Shown here piece by piece: positions 37,001-43,932 of a DNA stretch of 64,000 nucleotides. Both the position numbers and the translations under genes were made by a program. The stretch's first letter is position 1; each line of letters begins with the position of its first letter. The notes beneath the pieces are model-generated. The model was not told where the DNA came from, ran no database searches, and was given only the letters and a program-made list of their open reading frames with translations. This DNA is from Erythrobacter litoralis HTCC2594 (lineage in GTDB: Bacteria > Pseudomonadota > Alphaproteobacteria > Sphingomonadales > Sphingomonadaceae), in NCBI RefSeq assembly GCF_000013005.1, contig NC_007722.1, positions 1,245,501 through 1,309,500 of the forward strand. Reading direction: 5' to 3'.

Positions 37001-39094
37001 GCCGCGCCAGATACTGACCGAATAGAATCCACCTTCCGACGTTTGCACGGCGTCGAGCGCGCGCTCGCTGACGGGCTTGCCATTGGCCGAAAGCTCCACG
37101 CTCTGTCCCGGACGGTGCCGGATCACGACGCGCACTGCGGGCGCGCGCGGATTGTGATCGACCTCCGGGAACAGGAAAGCGTTCGGACCATCGCCCTCCG
37201 CCAGCCAGTCGCGGTCGTTGCCGGCTGCCTCGCGCGCGGTGGCAATTTCGGCGGTCGGCGCCTGCGCTACGCCAGAATCGGCGGGAGCAGCCTCGCCTGG
37301 AAGTGATGGGGTCTCGACCGGAGCAGGGGCTATCCATCCCGGCACGTCGGCTGTGAAATCGACGACCGCGAGGCTGCCACCCTGACCGGTCACGAAATGT
37401 GAGGACGCATTGCCCGCCGACCGGCTCGAGCGGTCGCAATCCACAAAGCGGCCACCCTCCGGCAATGTCTGGCGCTGTGCCTGCACCACGTGGGTTCCCG
37501 GCACTACGCCTTCGAAATGGTAACGCCCCTCGTGGTCGGTAAGGGCGAAGCTGCCGTCTTCCAGCATCACGCGCACACCGGGAATGCCGACACGATTGCG
37601 GACAACATCGCATGTCCCCGAAGTGACCCGACCAATGATCGTCATCCGCGAGGCGATGGTATCGCGCTCGATGCGGACCGATGCTTCGGCTACTGCGCGA
37701 CCGCCGAACGGGTCGCTTGCTTCCGCGCGATTGACCGCCTGGCCCGGAGGTGCGTCCGGCCGCACCACCATGGCGTAAGTTACCTTGACGGTTCCACCTG
37801 CCTCGATCGAGGCGATATCGATAGCCAGCCGACGTCCGTCCGGCGCGATCGTGACTGCACTTGCAGCGTCGCGGCCGTCGACCCGCACGGAGTCCGCACG
37901 CAGACGCAGCCACGGCGAGGGAAGGTCGACCAGCGTAACTCCGCGCTTTGTGCGCGCCGGATCGGGATTGCGAAGGGTGACGGTGTAGAAAATTGCATCG
38001 CCGGGCTGTGCGCGCGCACGCGACGCCGATTTCATTATCGTGACCGAAACATTGGGCCGATCGACCGGAATGTCGACCCGCACCGGGTCAATTGAGACAA
38101 GAGCGAAAGATGCTCCGTACGACGCGTCCGAAATCACGAAGGCGCTACCGTCGGGTCGGGTCAGCCCAGCCAGTTGCGGCGGCTGCACGACCGAGGGCGC
38201 GGTGTATGGGCCAGGTGGCGTTACGACAAGCCGGTAGGAGCCTAGCGGCGCCAGCGGGAAGCGAAACTCGCCGGGCTGCATCGGATAAACATTGTCGGCC
38301 GCATCGCGGATCGGTTCGCCGGAAACGACCGTCGAGGGCCAGGGGGTGACGCCATCATCGGCGAAGACAGTGGCCGGCAAACCCGTGGCGGCGTCGACGA
38401 GGGTGACCGTCGCGCCGGAAACGGGCGAGCCGTCCTCGCTGTCAAACACGAAACCGTAAGGGTCGGCGAGAACACCGACCAGCGTCGTGACCAGGGGAGG
38501 GGCACCGTTCGCTCCGCCAAGAGCAACGGTGATCTGTTCACCCGAGCTCACGCTGAGCTGGCAGTCCTGCTGCGTCGGCGACGGCGGGGTGGCGCGCGTC
38601 CGGATCGCACCCGTAAAGATGCCCGTATCGGGACCGGTTTCGAAAATCTCGAGAACCTCGCGGTCTCCGCCGGGGGTGGTGATGGTGGTCGTCAGAGTGT
38701 CGACCGCGTCGGGGCTGCGATTGGCCAGCGGCGCGGATGCCCGGATGACCAGCACTTCACCGATCCGGAGTTCGGCTGTCGCAGCGGATGCGATCCCCAC
38801 GCCTCCATCAGCAGAGCCGGGGAAAATCACGAGCGGTGAATTGTTGCAGGTCGAAGCGCGGACGGGGAGGCTCGATCCGGCGCTTGGAAGCGGTCGGAAA
38901 GTCTCGAGCGTGAGGGGATTAACCGCGCGTTCGATCGTGACCGTATTGGATGTCGTCGATCTCGCGACCGAGTCTTCGGTCCAGTCCGCGCGGGCTGTGT
39001 TGGTGATGGTCTGGGCTGCGGCAGGCGCAACGAACAGCAGCAGCGCCCAAACGAGCGCTGCTGCCATTGCGTAGCAAGGATTAAGAAGCCGCAT
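34013..39094 (-). CDS. Giant surface protein: DUF11/CNA-B/Ig-like domains plus predicted outer-membrane beta barrel (cluster gene 4)
   Basis: A 1693-residue protein. The signal peptide ends near residue 28. Residues 29-60 carry the same ITNTA...SNTVTI module as two neighbours. Residues 212-300 and 500-545 are CNA-B/SdrD-like (SPVSGATVTLVDAATG; IPGVRVMLEDGSFALTDHEGRYHF). Residues 349-445 form one DUF11 domain, and residues 745-840 are Ig/invasin-like. From about residue 885 to the end the sequence is alternating-hydrophobic beta-strand with short turns, and SVRVKF may form a final strand with C-terminal aromatic. The barrel is predicted, not shown. It is the only obvious membrane anchor in the five-gene unit. 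Confidence 0.78.
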   Translation of the reverse strand: MRLLNPCYAMAAALVWALLLFVAPAAAQTITNTARADWTEDSVARSTTSNTVTIERAVNPLTLETFRPLPSAGSSLPVRASTCNNSPLVIFPGSADGGVGIASAATAELRIGEVLVIRASAPLANRSPDAVDTLTTTITTPGGDREVLEIFETGPDTGIFTGAIRTRATPPSPTQQDCQLSVSSGEQITVALGGANGAPPLVTTLVGVLADPYGFVFDSEDGSPVSGATVTLVDAATGLPATVFADDGVTPWPSTVVSGEPIRDAADNVYPMQPGEFRFPLAPLGSYRLVVTPPGPYTAPSVVQPPQLAGLTRPDGSAFVISDASYGASFALVSIDPVRVDIPVDRPNVSVTIMKSASRARAQPGDAIFYTVTLRNPDPARTKRGVTLVDLPSPWLRLRADSVRVDGRDAASAVTIAPDGRRLAIDIASIEAGGTVKVTYAMVVRPDAPPGQAVNRAEASDPFGGRAVAEASVRIERDTIASRMTIIGRVTSGTCDVVRNRVGIPGVRVMLEDGSFALTDHEGRYHFEGVVPGTHVVQAQRQTLPEGGRFVDCDRSSRSAGNASSHFVTGQGGSLAVVDFTADVPGWIAPAPVETPSLPGEAAPADSGVAQAPTAEIATAREAAGNDRDWLAEGDGPNAFLFPEVDHNPRAPAVRVVIRHRPGQSVELSANGKPVSERALDAVQTSEGGFYSVSIWRGVSIDDGTTRLRAIIRNEDGSVADDLTRNVEFVATPWHAEIVRDRSHLIADGRTRPVIAVRLTDRRGRPVHDGVTGSVTVSAPYESAALLDQLQLRQLAGQGSATPTWTIAGDDGIALVELAPTMVSGPLHLSFSFADREATREQQIESWIVPGDLEWTVVGLAEGSIGAKTIADNMERTGNFDSDLGNKARVALYAKGHVLGKFIATIAYDSAKQEDDQRLLGTIDPNAYYTVFADGSDRRFDAASREKLYVRIETSTFYALYGDFVTGFDQTLLGRYERTATGVKAEGRFGALHAQGFAAKIASRFRRDEIQGNGLSGPYRLGSRDIVSNSEIVAIETRDRLRSEIVVERRELIRFIDYDIDPLSGTISFKEPVLSRDFDLNPQFIVIDYEVFDGDGKANWNAGARADYTFGDDVLRVGVTGITDKGDGARTDLGAIDLRARIASGTEIRAEAGTSRREGANASAWLVEAEHRTGSLDILAYARSTDADYGTGQQTGAELGRRKFGVDARYSLEEHFSLVGSAWYDESLTDDSDRRAVQVAGTYRTGDTELRLGIARLDDRLADGTKAKSTVLEGAVSQRLLDDKLELSATTSVALDDAESLDLPARHRLRARYSVTDWLRVVGVYEIADGEIIDARTFNAGFELTPWQGSRIVTSLGQQDIAEQGKRTFAAFGLSQSFTVTSELSIDATLDGNRELGGADAFDVLNPLHPVASGGHLSQDGALFEDFTAATLGASWRKDRWSATARGEIRDGEFADRVGLTAGIIRQLDDGIVVGSGLTWTRATGDGGVETEIFDAALSTAYRPAESSFAFLGKLAYRSDSVTGAVAGEVGPAGRTALTVDGDAKSRRLVGSLSANWSPHGVDEIDGVEHLVRRSEIGIFLGGRYNFDRVGDFDLAGTTVLGGLDLRIGIGDRLEIGGTATVRTNLTDGFTSFAVGPQIGFVPTQDTLVIVGYNIAGFRDRDFSEARNTDKGLFASVRVKFDADTFSFLGLNR

Positions 39095-39129
39095 ACAACC
39101 TGCCGGCCGAAGACCGGCGTCCTTTCAGG

Positions 39130-40266
39130 TTACCTGATGGTCGCCTGAAACCGCAGCGTCCGCGTTTCGGAGGCAGCGATACTGGCAAAGGTGTTGCTCA
39201 CGGTCGTGGTCCCGGCATTGTAGTTCGCGCCATCACTGCCGGCGGTACCGCCCGTCGCCGCACACCCGTTGGTGCCGTTGAACGCACCGTTCAGGTATAC
39301 GCTGTTGGCGACGTAGGTCATCGTCGCGGGTACGACGTCGCTGACCGCAACAGTCGTGGCGGTCGAGCCACCCGAGCCGTTGGCGACCACGATGCAGTAC
39401 TCGACAACCGCACCCGGCAGGGCGAAGAGCGTGCCGGTTTGGCCGGCGGGCCCCTGCACGACGCGGCTGTACTTGTTTACTGCTAGCCGGGCAGCCGTGA
39501 CCGCGTAATCGCTGCGCGCGGCGTGCTTGCCGTTGAACTGCGCATCGAAGGTCAGATAGCTGGCGTCGGAGAAGACCGTCTCCATGCCGTTCTTGGTGTT
39601 GGTGGCATCCTGCGTCACCGCGGTACCGCCCGAACCGGCGCTCGCGCCGGTCACGCCGGTAATGGCTGTTCCGGCGGTAGCGCCGCTGGCCGCCGTCGCT
39701 GTCAGCATGACGGTCGCGACGGCATTATCCGCCGGGAAACCGCCACCGGAGAGGACGATATCGGACAGAATGAAGACATTGACCCTGTCGCCCGAGGCCA
39801 GCCCGGCAATCGTGGTCGACTGCACGTCCGTTCCCGGATCGTAGACGCCGTTGTTGTTGGTATCGATGAAAACGCGCAGGTTCGTCGGATCGAACGTATC
39901 GTTGATCGCACCGTTGAAGTTCGATGCACCGCCGTTCTGATTCGAGCCCACGAGCGTGAAATCAAGGGTCGCGTTCGAATTGTTGGTCACGCTGAACTTG
40001 GTCACGGCGCTGGTCTGGCCGGGAGTTACCGCGACCGCCTGCGAATCGAGCGTCGCCACGGTCACGTTGACCTTGCGGTCGACCTTGAACGTGTCGGTGG
40101 CCTGGACCTGCGCCTGGCTCACCCCGCCGACTTGGTAGTTGACGGTGACGGTATTGGTGATGTCGGTATTTGCGGCCGTCCCCACCGGGGCGGCCATCAC
40201 GATTGTCGGTACGGAGATCAGCGCTATCGCGCTGGTTCCCGCGACCAGTCTCTTGATGCGGTTCAT
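39130..40266 (-). CDS. Secreted DUF11-type protein with calcium-type loop (cluster gene 3)
   Basis: A 378-residue secreted protein (signal ISVPTIVMAAP, cut near residue 26). Residues 36-72 carry the shared module ITNTVTVNYQVGGVSQAQV. Residues 75-200 form a beta domain with FIDTNNNGVYDPGTD at 133-147, which resembles a calcium-binding acidic loop. Residues 270-378 are a DUF11 domain with LPGAVVEYCIVVANGSGGS, VSDVVPATMTYVANSVYL and the C-terminal strand TLRFQATIR. There is no anchor. It is 35 bp upstream of the giant barrel protein gene on the same strand. Confidence 0.8.
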   Translation of the reverse strand: MNRIKRLVAGTSAIALISVPTIVMAAPVGTAANTDITNTVTVNYQVGGVSQAQVQATDTFKVDRKVNVTVATLDSQAVAVTPGQTSAVTKFSVTNNSNATLDFTLVGSNQNGGASNFNGAINDTFDPTNLRVFIDTNNNGVYDPGTDVQSTTIAGLASGDRVNVFILSDIVLSGGGFPADNAVATVMLTATAASGATAGTAITGVTGASAGSGGTAVTQDATNTKNGMETVFSDASYLTFDAQFNGKHAARSDYAVTAARLAVNKYSRVVQGPAGQTGTLFALPGAVVEYCIVVANGSGGSTATTVAVSDVVPATMTYVANSVYLNGAFNGTNGCAATGGTAGSDGANYNAGTTTVSNTFASIAASETRTLRFQATIR

Positions 40267-40336
40267 ATCGTTTTATCCTTGCTAAGGTGGATCTGTTTTT
40301 CGCCCGGATCCATAAGGCGGTCCTGGTCTCCGGCCG

Positions 40337-40804
40337 CTATCGGACGGAGGCGAAGTAGGTGACTTGCCCGGAGGCCCCGGGCGCGATCGAGGCGATCGTC
40401 CAGCGAACCTGCTCGACATCGGCGAGCATGGCCGGCCGCGAGCCGCCCTCGGGAAGTGAAACGGTACGAGATTCGAGCGGACCAAAGGTTTCTCCGCCAT
40501 CGACGGACACTTCGAAATCGCCCGCGTCAGTCAGCAAGACCGCTTTCGGAAGCGGGTTGGTTATGACGAAGTTCTCGACCAGCTCGCTCGTCCCATTGCG
40601 ATAGCTGGTTGTGAACTTCAGCCGATCGCCCGGAACGACCTGCGTCGGTTCGGCGTAGGTTTCGACGCGCTTTCCGGCCTCCTCGACGATGCGGACGACC
40701 TTTACATCGCCCTGCAATTCCACGGTGGTTTGGGCAAACGACGGCGTGCTGAACGCGACGCTCGCAGCGAACATCGAGGCGATGACAAATTTGTGATCAA
40801 ACAT
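40337..40804 (-). CDS. Small secreted single-DUF11-domain protein (cluster gene 2)
   Basis: A 155-residue secreted protein (signal MFAASVAFSTPSFA, cut after residue 24). The mature part is essentially one DUF11-like domain: VVPGDRLKFTTSYRNGTSELV, NFVITNPLPKAVLL, then FEVSVDGGETF and the final IASIAPGASGQVTYFASVR. It lacks the N-terminal module of its neighbours. It is 14 bp downstream of gene 1 and 70 bp upstream of gene 3. Confidence 0.78.
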   Translation of the reverse strand: MFDHKFVIASMFAASVAFSTPSFAQTTVELQGDVKVVRIVEEAGKRVETYAEPTQVVPGDRLKFTTSYRNGTSELVENFVITNPLPKAVLLTDAGDFEVSVDGGETFGPLESRTVSLPEGGSRPAMLADVEQVRWTIASIAPGASGQVTYFASVR

Positions 40805-40818
40805 GATAATTTTCCGAT

Positions 40819-41787
40819 TTAATTCACGATGACATCGAAGGTGACAGCACGGCTTGTTCCAGCCGCCGTAGTCCCAAGGGTGACCGAGATTCCGGAGGAG
40901 GATGCCGTGCCGGCATCGCTGTCGGCGAGGTCGGTGAGCGGGGCGTCGTCGAGCGTGAGCGAATCGGCCGCATAGGTGGTCGATGCCGGGATGGCGTCGG
41001 TGATGACCAGATCGTTCACCGAACCTGACCCGCTCGCGCTTGCGACGATGCGGAAAGTGATGCGTGCGCCTGGCACCGGCTGGGTTCCACCGAACGGATC
41101 GCTCACGGTGGCGGTTTTGACCAGCGAGACCGAAACCGCGCTCGATACAAGCGACCCGAGTGCCTCGTCGTCGGCGCCCGTGCTGCCGACGACAGCAGCG
41201 CCGCCGCCTTCACCGGCACCGGCGAAGACAGTGCCGGGTGCACCCGTGCCGGTCGCGGCTTGGGCGAGAAGGTTGACCTGGCTTGTCGCGCCGTCGACCG
41301 CACCGGGCGACTCCACCAGAACGAACACCGTCAGCGGCGCGTCGGGATCGATCGAAGGTGAAGTGCCGCCATTTGCCAGCAATGCATCGATACCGGCGTC
41401 GTAAACGCCGTTGCCGTTCGAATCGATTGCGAGCGAATTGACAGTCGCGTTGAAATCGTTGCCCGCTACGTTGGGATCGGCGGTAAGGACAAAAGCTTCG
41501 GGTCCGTTCCCGGTATTGGTCACCGTGTACGAGAGCACGGCCGATGCGGAGATCGGGATCGCGCTCGCATCCCTGGAAGCGACCGCGACATCGAGCAGTT
41601 CGTCGACCATGATCGTTACGGTGTTGGAATCGAGCGACTGCGTGGGCCCACCGGTGTTGTAGCTGGCGGTCGCCGTGTTCTCGATCAGCGTACCCGCGGG
41701 CACTCCTTCAGCGAGCGCGACGGAGGGCACCACCAATAACGCAATCGAGGCGAGGCCGTGGCGGCGAAAGGAAGAGGCAAAAGTCAT
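40819..41787 (-). CDS. Secreted DUF11-type protein, first gene of the cluster (cluster gene 1)
   Basis: A 322-residue secreted protein (signal to residue 26, VVPSVALA). The shared N-terminal module is LIENTATASYNTGGPTQSL (34-52) and SNTVTIMVDELLDVAV. The beta domain at 70-180 contains the loop IDSNGNGVYDAGID (121-134), almost identical to that of gene 3. Residues 222-322 are DUF11 with PVPGARITFRIVAS and ITDAIPASTTYAADSLTL, ending in AVTFDVIVN. It heads the five-gene unit; a CtrA-like half-site lies about 20 bp upstream of its ATG. Confidence 0.8.
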   Translation of the reverse strand: MTFASSFRRHGLASIALLVVPSVALAEGVPAGTLIENTATASYNTGGPTQSLDSNTVTIMVDELLDVAVASRDASAIPISASAVLSYTVTNTGNGPEAFVLTADPNVAGNDFNATVNSLAIDSNGNGVYDAGIDALLANGGTSPSIDPDAPLTVFVLVESPGAVDGATSQVNLLAQAATGTGAPGTVFAGAGEGGGAAVVGSTGADDEALGSLVSSAVSVSLVKTATVSDPFGGTQPVPGARITFRIVASASGSGSVNDLVITDAIPASTTYAADSLTLDDAPLTDLADSDAGTASSSGISVTLGTTAAGTSRAVTFDVIVN

Positions 41788-41807
41788 GCGCCTCTGCCTA
41801 GAGAGTA

Positions 41808-41827
41808 ATGGTTAATAACCCACTTAA
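41808..41827 (-). promoter_or_regulatory. CtrA-like site upstream of the DUF11 cluster
   Basis: On the minus strand the half-site TTAACCAT (41815-41808) is preceded by a second TTAA at 41827-41824, giving TTAA-N8-TTAACCAT. The known CtrA motif has seven bases between the halves, so the match is near rather than exact. It lies 20-40 bp before the ATG at 41787. Confidence 0.3.
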
Positions 41828-41962
41828 GGAAGAGCTAATTTTACGATCAGAATCATTGCCTAAAGGGCTAGCACCGAAGGGGTCCATTTCACGCCATCGG
41901 TCGACCTGGTGGATTGCGTATTGCTCACACGAAAGTAATCGAGGGTTCATGAATTCCTGCAT

Positions 41963-41976
41963 TGCATTCGAATGCA
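41963..41976. promoter_or_regulatory. Perfect 14-bp palindrome between tRNA-Ser and the DUF11 cluster
   Basis: TGCATTCGAATGCA is its own reverse complement. A nearby CTGCATTGCATTCGAATGCAG arrangement repeats the arm. No T-run follows, so it is an unlikely terminator; a transcription-factor site is possible. Confidence 0.3.
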
Positions 41977-42016
41977 GAAACCGGCGGTCATTCTCGGATC
42001 TCAAAGATGGGATCGA

Positions 42017-42106
42017 TGGCGGACAGGGTGGGATTCGAACCCACGAAGGGCTTGCACCCTTGCCGGTTTTCAAGACCGGTGCATTCAACCGCTCTGCCAC
42101 CTGTCC
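42017..42106 (-). tRNA. tRNA-Ser (anticodon UGA)
   Basis: Read on the minus strand, the acceptor stem GGACAGG (42106-42100) pairs with CCTGTCC (42027-42021). The D arm region is GCAGAGCGGTTGAATGC. The anticodon stem-loop holds TGA at 42072-42070. A long variable arm GGGTGCAAGCCC marks it as class II serine. The T arm is GTGGGTTCGAATCCCAC. G73 and an encoded CCA (42019-42017) are present. Total length is 90 nt. Confidence 0.97.
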
Positions 42107-42173
42107 GCTCGCTAAGCCCGCTAGCGAGGCTGATCGCTATTGTCACCCGCATTCAGCACCCTAGAACCTCCTC

Positions 42174-43091
42174 ATGGCTCACGGCTCTCACGATTTCGCA
42201 CCCGATCCCCGTAATGAGGACATCCTCATAAGCGTCAACGGAACGATGGTGCCTCGCACGGAAGCGACCGTCTCCGTATTCGACAGCGGTTTCATGCTCG
42301 GTGATGGCGTTTGGGAGGGGCTGCGCTTGCACAAAGGCAGGATTGCTTTCCTCGATGCCCACCTCGATCGGCTCTACGAAGGCGCGAAGGCGATCGCGAT
42401 GGATATCGGCCTGTCGCGTGAGGAGCTCATTGCGAGGCTGGAAGAAACGATAGATTCCAATGCCATGCGGGGCGAAGCTGGAGTTCATATCCGCCTGATG
42501 GTCACGCGCGGCATTCGCTCGACGCCGTATCAGGATCCACGCGTCGTGATCTCACCGGCCACAATCGTGATAATTCCAGAGTACAAAGCGCCGCTGCCCT
42601 CTACGATCGAAACCGGCATTCGCCTCTTCACCGTTCATGTCCGCCGCGGGGACCCGGCCGTGCAGGACCAGAAGCTTAATTCGCACTCCAAGCTCAACTG
42701 CATCACCGCATGTATTCAGGCGACGCAGGCGAGCGCTGACGAGGCGCTGATGCTCGATCCGCACGGCTTCGTCGCGACCTGCAATTCGACCCACTTCTTC
42801 ATCGTCCGCAAGGGCGAGGTGTGGACCTCGAGTGGCGATTATTGCTTGGGCGGGATTACGCGCTCGAATGTCATTCAGGTTTGCCGCGAGGAAGGCATAC
42901 CGGTGTTCGAGAAGAACTTTTCCCTGACCGACGTCTATGGCGCCGACGAAGCCTTCGTTACCGGAACCTTCGCTGGCGTCGTGCCGGTAACCGAGATCGA
43001 CGGGCGCAAGATGACTGAGGGGAGGGGGCCGATGGTCGAACGATTGCAGGACCTCTACAAGGCTCTCATGGATCGGGATGTGACGTCATGA
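42174..43091 (+). CDS. PLP-dependent aminotransferase class IV (D-amino-acid/branched-chain-like)
   Basis: A 305-residue fold-type IV aminotransferase. It has VFDSGFMLGDGVWEGLRLHKG, HIRLMVTRGIRSTP and the PLP-Lys region QDQKLNSHSKLNCI. The downstream segment is HGFVATCNSTHFFIV, where the family has a conserved Glu (as in VAEGSTSN-type) that contacts the PLP pyridine nitrogen; here it is Thr. It ends with VTGTFAGVVPVTEIDGRKM. Which amino acid it uses is unclear. Its stop overlaps the start of the sulfotransferase-like gene by four bases. Confidence 0.88.
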   Translation: MAHGSHDFAPDPRNEDILISVNGTMVPRTEATVSVFDSGFMLGDGVWEGLRLHKGRIAFLDAHLDRLYEGAKAIAMDIGLSREELIARLEETIDSNAMRGEAGVHIRLMVTRGIRSTPYQDPRVVISPATIVIIPEYKAPLPSTIETGIRLFTVHVRRGDPAVQDQKLNSHSKLNCITACIQATQASADEALMLDPHGFVATCNSTHFFIVRKGEVWTSSGDYCLGGITRSNVIQVCREEGIPVFEKNFSLTDVYGADEAFVTGTFAGVVPVTEIDGRKMTEGRGPMVERLQDLYKALMDRDVTS

Positions 43092-43837
43092 CGTCAGCGC
43101 AACCCACTGAAACTATTCGGATTGCTATGTGGAGCGGGCCGCGCAACATTTCCACCGCGATGATGCGCAGTTTCGGTGCCCGCAGCGACTGCGCCGTGAG
43201 CGACGAGCCGTTTTATGGCGCCTTTCTCCTGGACAGCGGCGAGCCTCATCCGTTCGCCAAAGAGACCATCGCCGACATGGATTGCGATTGGGCAAACGTG
43301 GTGGCCACTCAGTCCGGCCCAGCACCCCATGGCAAGCCGATCTGGTATCAGAAGCACATGCCGCACCACATGGTCGGCCCGGTGTCGATCGCAGATTTCC
43401 CGCACCACCGACACGCCTTCCTCATCCGCGCACCGGAGCGGGTGGTGGCGAGCTATCGCGACAAGAACGAATTGCGCCAACCCGAAGCGCTGGGTTTTGC
43501 AAAGCTTAGGCAATATTTCGACTTCGAGTGCAGGCGCACAGGGTGCACACCGCCCGTCGTGGACTCCGACGAAATTCTTTCGGACCCTCGAGGTGTTCTG
43601 AGTAAGCTCTGCGAAGTTCTTGAAATAGAATGGAATGAGCAGATGCTAGCTTGGCAGCAGGGACCGCAACCGGAAGACGGAGTCTGGGGCAAGCATTGGT
43701 ACGACAAGGTCAATGCATCGACCGGCTTCGGCCCACCTCCGGGAGCACTGCCTGAGCTCGACGGCGCCTACCGCGACGTCACCGATGCCTGTCGGGACGA
43801 CTACGAGGCACTCAAGAAATTCGCGATAAGCGCCTGA
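43088..43837 (+). CDS. Sulfotransferase-like P-loop protein
   Basis: A 249-residue P-loop fold protein. The PAPS-phosphate loop is IAMWSGPRNISTAMMRSF near residue 13, and the 3'-phosphate region is HAFLIRAPERVVASY near residue 108. These features match sulfotransferase-like domains, although no acceptor is known. It starts with ATGA overlap on the aminotransferase, so the two are co-translated. As I recall, plant branched-chain aminotransferase-like proteins fuse two such domains, which supports a shared role. Confidence 0.75.
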   Translation: MTSAQPTETIRIAMWSGPRNISTAMMRSFGARSDCAVSDEPFYGAFLLDSGEPHPFAKETIADMDCDWANVVATQSGPAPHGKPIWYQKHMPHHMVGPVSIADFPHHRHAFLIRAPERVVASYRDKNELRQPEALGFAKLRQYFDFECRRTGCTPPVVDSDEILSDPRGVLSKLCEVLEIEWNEQMLAWQQGPQPEDGVWGKHWYDKVNASTGFGPPPGALPELDGAYRDVTDACRDDYEALKKFAISA

Positions 43838-43932
43838 CTCTCCATCGTTTCAGGCCTCACTGCAGAACGTTTCGTCGAAAAGCTTCGCTTCGGTCATTGG
43901 CCTTTCATCTTGGCGGTGACATGCTGCAAATC

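Noticed and set aside
43890..43932. Earlier starts for the MltB-like gene (TTG at 43897 or ATG at 43921).
   Set aside because: The ATG at 43933 gives the shortest clean signal peptide, though 43921 cannot be fully excluded.
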